NCBI GenBank assembly: GCA_041570235.1
Contig: JBFFWN010000121.1
Coordinates: 1-10,154, forward strand
DNA: 10,154 nt
DNA from: SZUA-36 sp041570235
GTDB lineage: Bacteria; Pseudomonadota; Gammaproteobacteria; Xanthomonadales; SZUA-36
Direction of reading: 5' to 3'
In this document: piece by piece, positions 6,556 to 10,154 of the stretch
How positions within the stretch are numbered: position 1 is the stretch's first letter
Layout of the letters: each line of letters begins with the position of its first letter
Position numbers and translations under genes: made by a program
The notes under the pieces: model-generated
What the model was told of the DNA's origin: nothing
Database searches by the model: none
The model's input: only the letters and a program-made list of their open reading frames with translations

Positions 6556-6564
6556 TGCTAGAAT
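6556..6564 (+). promoter_or_regulatory. Possible extended -10 promoter for pcm
   Basis: TGCTAGAAT (6556-6564) fits an extended -10 (TGn followed by TAGAAT, close to TATAAT), 33 nt before the pcm ATG. No good -35 hexamer is seen 16-18 bp upstream, which is tolerated in extended -10 promoters. If real, pcm and the gene after it form a unit separate from the ATPase operon. Confidence 0.38.
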
Positions 6565-6596
6565 ATTGATGCTGTAATACCCCAAATGTGAGCAGG

Positions 6597-7355
6597 ATGA
6601 ATGGTTTAACCACGCTGTCTTCTCAATTTTGCCGGGTTTTCCACCTTGGCATACTGGGGCTTTTTTTGATCACTCCCCAGGTCACGGCCACCGACAGTTA
6701 CCAGCAGATGCGGCAACGCCTCGTTCTTGAGGTTGCCGGAGATGTGGCTCAAACCAGCGGGTATATCGGAAAGGATACGCTGGATGAACGTGTCATGCGG
6801 GTACTTGGAACGGTCGCACGGCATCAATTTGTACCACCCGAATTGCAATACCTGGCCTACGAAAACCGCCCCCTGCCGATCGGTCACGGCCAGACGATTT
6901 CCCAACCCTATATCGTGGCCCTGATGACCGATTTGCTCGAACCCGGACCGGATGATGTCGTGCTCGAGATCGGCACCGGTTCAGGTTACCAGGCCGCCAT
7001 CCTGTCAAGACTGGTCAAACAGGTGTACTCCATAGAAATCATTCCCGAATTGGCAACTTCGGCAACAGAGCGTCTGCATCAGCTCGGTTTTGATAACGTC
7101 GAGGTTAAAAACGCCGATGGCTACTACGGCTGGCCGGAGCATGCCCCGTTTGATGCCATCATCGTCACCGCTGCGAGCAGTCATATCCCACCGCCACTGG
7201 TGCAGCAGCTAAAACCCGGTGGTGTGCTGATGATCCCGGTGGGTCCCGCTTTCCAGGTTCAGCAATTGAGCATGGTAAGAAAAAATGCCGAGGGTGAAAT
7301 CACCATCCGCCAGTTAATGCCCGTCAGTTTTGTGCCCTTCACTGGTGAACACTAG
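6597..7355 (+). CDS. pcm: Protein-L-isoaspartate O-methyltransferase with N-terminal signal peptide
   Basis: This 252-residue enzyme should transfer a methyl group from S-adenosylmethionine to isoaspartyl side chains of damaged proteins, starting their repair. Family motifs in order are RHQFVPPE (75-82), the active-site loop GHGQTISQPYIVALM (97-110, TIS at 100-102), SAM motif I VLEIGTGSGYQ (122-132), YSIEIIPELA, FDAIIVTAA, LKPGGVLMIPVG and SFVPFTG near the end. Ahead of the domain are about 32 extra residues with a hydrophobic core HLGILGLFLITP and a plausible signal-peptidase site after VTA (29-31), so export to the periplasm is likely. ATG 6597 was chosen; GTG 6588 is in frame and possible. 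Neither has a good Shine-Dalgarno. The later Met38 would remove the signal but lacks a ribosome binding site. Confidence 0.9.
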   Translation: MNGLTTLSSQFCRVFHLGILGLFLITPQVTATDSYQQMRQRLVLEVAGDVAQTSGYIGKDTLDERVMRVLGTVARHQFVPPELQYLAYENRPLPIGHGQTISQPYIVALMTDLLEPGPDDVVLEIGTGSGYQAAILSRLVKQVYSIEIIPELATSATERLHQLGFDNVEVKNADGYYGWPEHAPFDAIIVTAASSHIPPPLVQQLKPGGVLMIPVGPAFQVQQLSMVRKNAEGEITIRQLMPVSFVPFTGEH

Positions 7356-7368
7356 CCAGCAAGGGATA

Positions 7369-9768
7369 ATGTTCGACCGCGGGCCGCCGCTATTTTCCAT
7401 CGCCATACTTTCGGGCGCCGCATTGGCATACGAAATACTGCTGATGCGGCTGTTCTCAATTATTCAATGGCACCATTTCGCCTACATGATGATCAGCCTG
7501 GCCTTGCTGGGTTATGGCGCCAGCGGCACCATGCTTGCCTTGGCGCAGCGCTGGGTGCAAAAGCATTTTTTTGCATTCTTTATCACCAATGCCATTTTAT
7601 TCGGTATCGGTGCAATCGTTTGTTTCCGTCTCGCACAGGCAGTTCCGTTCAATGCTCTGGAGGTGCTCTGGGATACCCGCCAGCCATTGTGGCTTCTGCT
7701 GATTTTTATGCTGCTGTTCATGCCGTTTTTCTGCGTGGCAAACTGTATTTGCTCGGCTTTTTCAAAATTCAGCGGGCAACTGCACCGGATTTACAGTTTC
7801 GACCTCATTGGCGCCGGCATCGGCGCACTATCTATTATCGGGCTGTTATTTATCGTCCCGCCAAACACTGCGCTGCAGGTGATCGCGGCAATGGGCCTGC
7901 TGTCGGCAGCCGTCGCCTGGCTGGAATACGGCGCCAGGTCGCAATGGCAGGCACTGGTGCTCTCGATAGCAACGATCGTCATGCTTTCCCCGGTAGCCGG
8001 TTTTTCGTTACAGGTCTCCCAGTTCAAGGGCTTGAACCAGGCATTGCAGGTGCTGAACACCGAAAAGCTCGATCAGCGATCCAGCCCGCTTGGATGGCTT
8101 ACGACTGTCGCCAGCCCATCGGTGCCATTCCGGCACGCGCCAGGCTTGAGCCTGAATAGCCCGGGATCCATACCCGAGCAACTGGCCATTTTTACCGATG
8201 CTGATTCAGTCAACATGATCACCCGGTACGAGGGCAGTCTGCATAAGATGGCCTACCTGGATTTTCAGACATCAGCCCTGCCCTATCATCTGCTTGATCA
8301 CCCCGAAGTGATGGTGCTCGGTGCTGGTGGTGGCGCAGATGTGCTGCAGGCACTGTATCACCGCTCGAACCGTATTGACGCCGTGGAAATCAACCCGCAG
8401 GTTGTGGACCTGGTGCAGGAAAGGTTTGCAGATTTCGCCGGTGATTTGTACCTGCAGCCCCGGGTAAGTGTCTTCAAAAGCGAGGCCAGGGGGTTTGTTA
8501 CCGCCAGCAGAGACCACTACGACCTTATCCAGGTGGCCCTGCTGGATTCTTTCAGCGCCTCTTCAGCAGGTCTTTATGCGCTCAGTGAAAACTACCTCTA
8601 CACGGTGGAGGCATTTTCCCAATTCCTGCATCACCTTCTGCCCGAAGGGGTTCTCAGCATCACGCGCTGGACCAAAACACCACCGCGTGATGGCCTGAAA
8701 ACCTTCGCCACCGCGATAGCGGCCCTGGAGGCATCCGGAGTGACAGATCCGGAACAACACATGGCCATGATCAGAAGCTGGAACACGAGCACATTACTGC
8801 TTAAAAGAGGAGCCTTTGACGATCACGCCATTGACAAGCTGAAATCCTTTTGCCGCCTGCGTTCCTTTGACCTCGTGTATTACCCGGGCATCACCAGGCA
8901 AGAGGCAAACCGTTACAACCAGCTGCAGGAGCCATGGTTTTTTGATGGCGCGCAACAGTTGCTGGGGCCTCAAAGTGCCGCGTTCATGGATGACTATAAA
9001 TTCAATATCCACCCGGCCACCGACGACCGTCCATACTTTTCACATTTCCTGAAATGGCGGACTTTACCCGAACTGCTGGAATTGAGTCAGCGCGGCGGCA
9101 TGCCTTTGCTGGAATGGGGTTACCTGGTTTTGATCGTGACCCTGGCGGTGGCCCTGGTGGTGAGTTTCCTGCTGGTTTTGCTGCCATTGATACCGGGCCG
9201 CAGTAATGGCCTGTGGTCAGGGGGACAAAACTGGCGGATCATTATTTACTTTGCAGCCATTGGAACGGCGTTCATGTTTATCGAGATCGCCTTTATCCAG
9301 AAATTCTTACTGTTTTTGCATCACCCGCTCTATGCGGCATCGGTGGTGTTATGTGCATTCCTGGTGTTTGCCGGAATGGGCAGCAAGGCGTCATCCCGTT
9401 GGCGCAAACAAACGACCATACGCGGCGCCGGCCTCGTCATCGGCGGGCTTTCGCTGCTATACCTGTTTTTGCTTCCGCTAATATTCGACAGCCTGGTGAC
9501 GATACCGGTCGTATTTAAAATACCGATAGCGGTGGTATTGATTGCACCACTCGCGTTCCTGATGGGTGCGCCATTTCCACTGGGGCTCGATGTGGTGTCA
9601 AAAAAATTGCCGGTATTCATTCCATGGGCCTGGGCTATCAACGGCTGCGCATCGGTTGCAGGAGCCATCCTGGCGACCTTGCTGGCCATCCATTTTGGAT
9701 TCCTGATCGTCGTGACGACGGCGGCAGTGCTGTATGCGCTGGCCGCCCTGGCATTACCCCGTTCGTGA
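7369..9768 (+). CDS. Polytopic membrane protein with central spermidine-synthase-like (SAM-binding fold) domain
   Basis: This 799-residue protein has about seven N-terminal membrane helices (roughly residues 8-29, 36-60, 66-88, 107-130, 141-164, 168-186, 194-213). A soluble domain covers about 290-560, and about six or seven C-terminal helices lie between 585 and 798. The soluble domain has the nucleotide-binding glycine loop MVLGAGGGAD (315-324), the acidic ribose-binding position E340 in AVEINPQVV, and ALLDSFSASSAGLYALSENY (390-409), where spermidine synthases carry their catalytic DxxD(S/T)DP-like loop. D393 is kept, but the second polyamine-binding acidic pair is not evident, so aminopropyltransferase activity is doubtful. 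The reaction and substrate are unknown. It starts 13 nt after the pcm stop, with AAGGGA just before the ATG, so the two are probably co-transcribed. Confidence 0.75.
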   Translation: MFDRGPPLFSIAILSGAALAYEILLMRLFSIIQWHHFAYMMISLALLGYGASGTMLALAQRWVQKHFFAFFITNAILFGIGAIVCFRLAQAVPFNALEVLWDTRQPLWLLLIFMLLFMPFFCVANCICSAFSKFSGQLHRIYSFDLIGAGIGALSIIGLLFIVPPNTALQVIAAMGLLSAAVAWLEYGARSQWQALVLSIATIVMLSPVAGFSLQVSQFKGLNQALQVLNTEKLDQRSSPLGWLTTVASPSVPFRHAPGLSLNSPGSIPEQLAIFTDADSVNMITRYEGSLHKMAYLDFQTSALPYHLLDHPEVMVLGAGGGADVLQALYHRSNRIDAVEINPQVVDLVQERFADFAGDLYLQPRVSVFKSEARGFVTASRDHYDLIQVALLDSFSASSAGLYALSENYLYTVEAFSQFLHHLLPEGVLSITRWTKTPPRDGLKTFATAIAALEASGVTDPEQHMAMIRSWNTSTLLLKRGAFDDHAIDKLKSFCRLRSFDLVYYPGITRQEANRYNQLQEPWFFDGAQQLLGPQSAAFMDDYKFNIHPATDDRPYFSHFLKWRTLPELLELSQRGGMPLLEWGYLVLIVTLAVALVVSFLLVLLPLIPGRSNGLWSGGQNWRIIIYFAAIGTAFMFIEIAFIQKFLLFLHHPLYAASVVLCAFLVFAGMGSKASSRWRKQTTIRGAGLVIGGLSLLYLFLLPLIFDSLVTIPVVFKIPIAVVLIAPLAFLMGAPFPLGLDVVSKKLPVFIPWAWAINGCASVAGAILATLLAIHFGFLIVVTTAAVLYALAALALPRS

Positions 9769-9770
9769 TC

Positions 9771-9800
9771 AATAAAAAGGGGTCAGGTCACTCTGACCCC
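9771..9800 (-). terminator. Intrinsic terminator for the minus-strand gene
   Basis: GGGGTCAG (9779-9786) and CTGACCCC (9793-9800) form a perfect 8-bp stem with a 6-nt loop. Read on the minus strand, the hairpin is followed by TTTTTATT (complement of 9778-9771), the classic terminator layout. On the plus strand no T-run follows, so it should serve the leftward gene ending at 9912. It also lies 11 nt beyond the stop of the rightward membrane-protein gene and separates the convergent pair. Confidence 0.6.
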
Positions 9801-9810
9801 AATTGACCCC
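9779..9810. repeat. Cluster of GGGGTCA/TGACCCC heptamers
   Basis: The heptamer TGACCCC occurs at 9794-9800 and 9804-9810, and its inverse GGGGTCA at 9779-9785. A further GGTCA lies at 9786-9790, part of the same hairpin loop region. Short palindromic sequences of this kind recur in many proteobacterial genomes as REP-like elements. That identity is a suspicion here, since only one copy is in view. Confidence 0.4.
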
Positions 9811-9840
9811 CGATCAAACCGGGAGCCCTGGCCCGGATAA

Positions 9841-9902
9841 TTCACCAAGGACTCGGAATTTACAGTGCAGGTGATTCTCAGTATTCGGTCCGCCCTGGTG
9901 AA
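9841..9902. repeat. Imperfect inverted repeat in the convergent intergenic region
   Basis: TTCACCAAGG (9841-9850) and CCCTGGTGAA (9893-9902) are inverted repeats matching at 9 of 10 positions, separated by 42 bp. A shorter CCGGG/CCCGG pair lies to the left within 9819-9837. They fall between the stop of the minus-strand gene and its terminator, so they would be in that mRNA's 3' untranslated region. No coding sequence is seen in 9769-9911. Confidence 0.35.
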
Positions 9903-9911
9903 ACTTTTGGG

Positions 9912-10154
9912 CTAGTCCTGTCCACCGTTTTTGATTTTTGGATCAAGCACAACCGTTGCACCACCTGGCTTTTTGATGGCAATGGAATATTCGTAGGTAG
10001 CACTGTCATCATCCTTGTCAATGAATGTCAGTGTCTTACCGCCGTTGGTGATGCTGGGCGTTTCAAATTCAGCCGGCCAATGTGGCTGGCCAAACACTGG
10101 CGTAGGAGCCGTAGTCGAATTTGGCTGGTAAAAAGCGATTGCCACTGCCTGAAA
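9912..10154 (-). CDS. DP-EP family protein, C-terminal part (5' end beyond window)
   Basis: Reading leftward, the frame is open from the window edge to TAG at 9914-9912. It gives 80 residues that begin FQAVAIAFYQPNSTTAPTP and end VVLDPKIKNGGQD. A GTG at 10145 could be a start, but the frame stays open upstream and family members are about 125 residues long, so I treat the gene as partial. The beta-rich composition, the N/T-rich middle (PSITNGGKTLTFIDKDDD) and the Asp-Pro nine residues from the C-terminus resemble the DP-EP family. Its characterised member, SO1698 of Shewanella oneidensis, is, from memory, a beta-sandwich that cleaves itself at an Asp-Pro bond near the C-terminus. The Asp-Pro codons here are at 9944-9939. 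The biological role is unknown. Confidence 0.62.
   Translation of the reverse strand, partial: FQAVAIAFYQPNSTTAPTPVFGQPHWPAEFETPSITNGGKTLTFIDKDDDSATYEYSIAIKKPGGATVVLDPKIKNGGQD

Noticed and set aside
7467..8159. 230-residue plus-strand ORF overlapping the membrane-protein gene
   Set aside because: It is an alternate frame within the 799-residue gene, whose own frame shows coherent membrane helices and a SAM-fold domain. This frame has neither.
8305..8664. Annotating the membrane protein as a bona fide spermidine synthase (speE)
   Set aside because: The fold motifs fit, but the second acidic pair of the polyamine-binding loop is not evident and the long membrane blocks are foreign to SpeE, so only a domain-level name is justified.
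9330..9689. 119-residue minus-strand ORF near the end of the membrane-protein gene
   Set aside because: It is antisense to conserved membrane helices, low in complexity (Asn, Ser, Thr, Ala) and lacks a ribosome binding site.
9769..9911. CRISPR, att site or insertion sequence in the right intergenic region
   Set aside because: No repeated spacer structure, tRNA end, transposase fragment or target duplication is visible. Only the hairpin and short repeats are supported.

Overview
The window is proteobacterial in style: dense operons, moderately GC-rich coding DNA, Shine-Dalgarno sites and start/stop overlaps. A gammaproteobacterium is the best guess, because the last gene resembles the DP-EP family known from Shewanella. 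This assignment is an inference and no rRNA or other marker gene is present.

Layout. Positions 1-225 (+) hold the last 74 codons of a GH94-type glycoside phosphorylase or cyclic beta-1,2-glucan synthase-like gene that begins outside the window. An AT-rich gap follows (226-314). It carries a 12-bp direct repeat with a 21-bp period and probably the promoter of the next operon. From 315 to 6493 (+) lies a complete, tightly packed operon for an alternate F-type ATPase (N-ATPase): beta, epsilon, AtpQ, a, c, b, alpha, gamma. The beta-first order, the absence of a separate delta gene, the long b subunit and the short a subunit are diagnostic. Relative to the family's usual order (D-C-Q-R-B-E-F-A-G) this operon lacks atpR. 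Three further features stand out. The b subunit ends in a clear delta/OSCP-like domain. The c subunit keeps the essential Glu but not the full Na+ ligand set. The alpha subunit has an Arg in place of the P-loop Lys.

From 6597 to 9768 (+) are two closely spaced genes with SAM-binding-type folds. The first is a protein-L-isoaspartate O-methyltransferase with a probable signal peptide. The second, starting 13 nt after the first one's stop codon, encodes a 799-residue polytopic membrane protein with a spermidine-synthase-like domain between two membrane blocks. Between 9771 and 9902 are a hairpin that reads as an intrinsic terminator on the minus strand, short GGGGTCA-type repeats and an imperfect inverted repeat. 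The right edge (9912-10154, minus) holds the 3' part of a DP-EP family gene whose Asp-Pro site may self-cleave.

How the genes work together. The eight ATPase subunits would form one rotary ion-translocating complex. This type is regarded in the literature as mainly an accessory ATP-driven ion pump beside the housekeeping ATP synthase. The pcm and membrane-protein pair is probably a separate transcription unit with an unproved joint role. No mobile-element gene, CRISPR array, tRNA or rRNA was seen.
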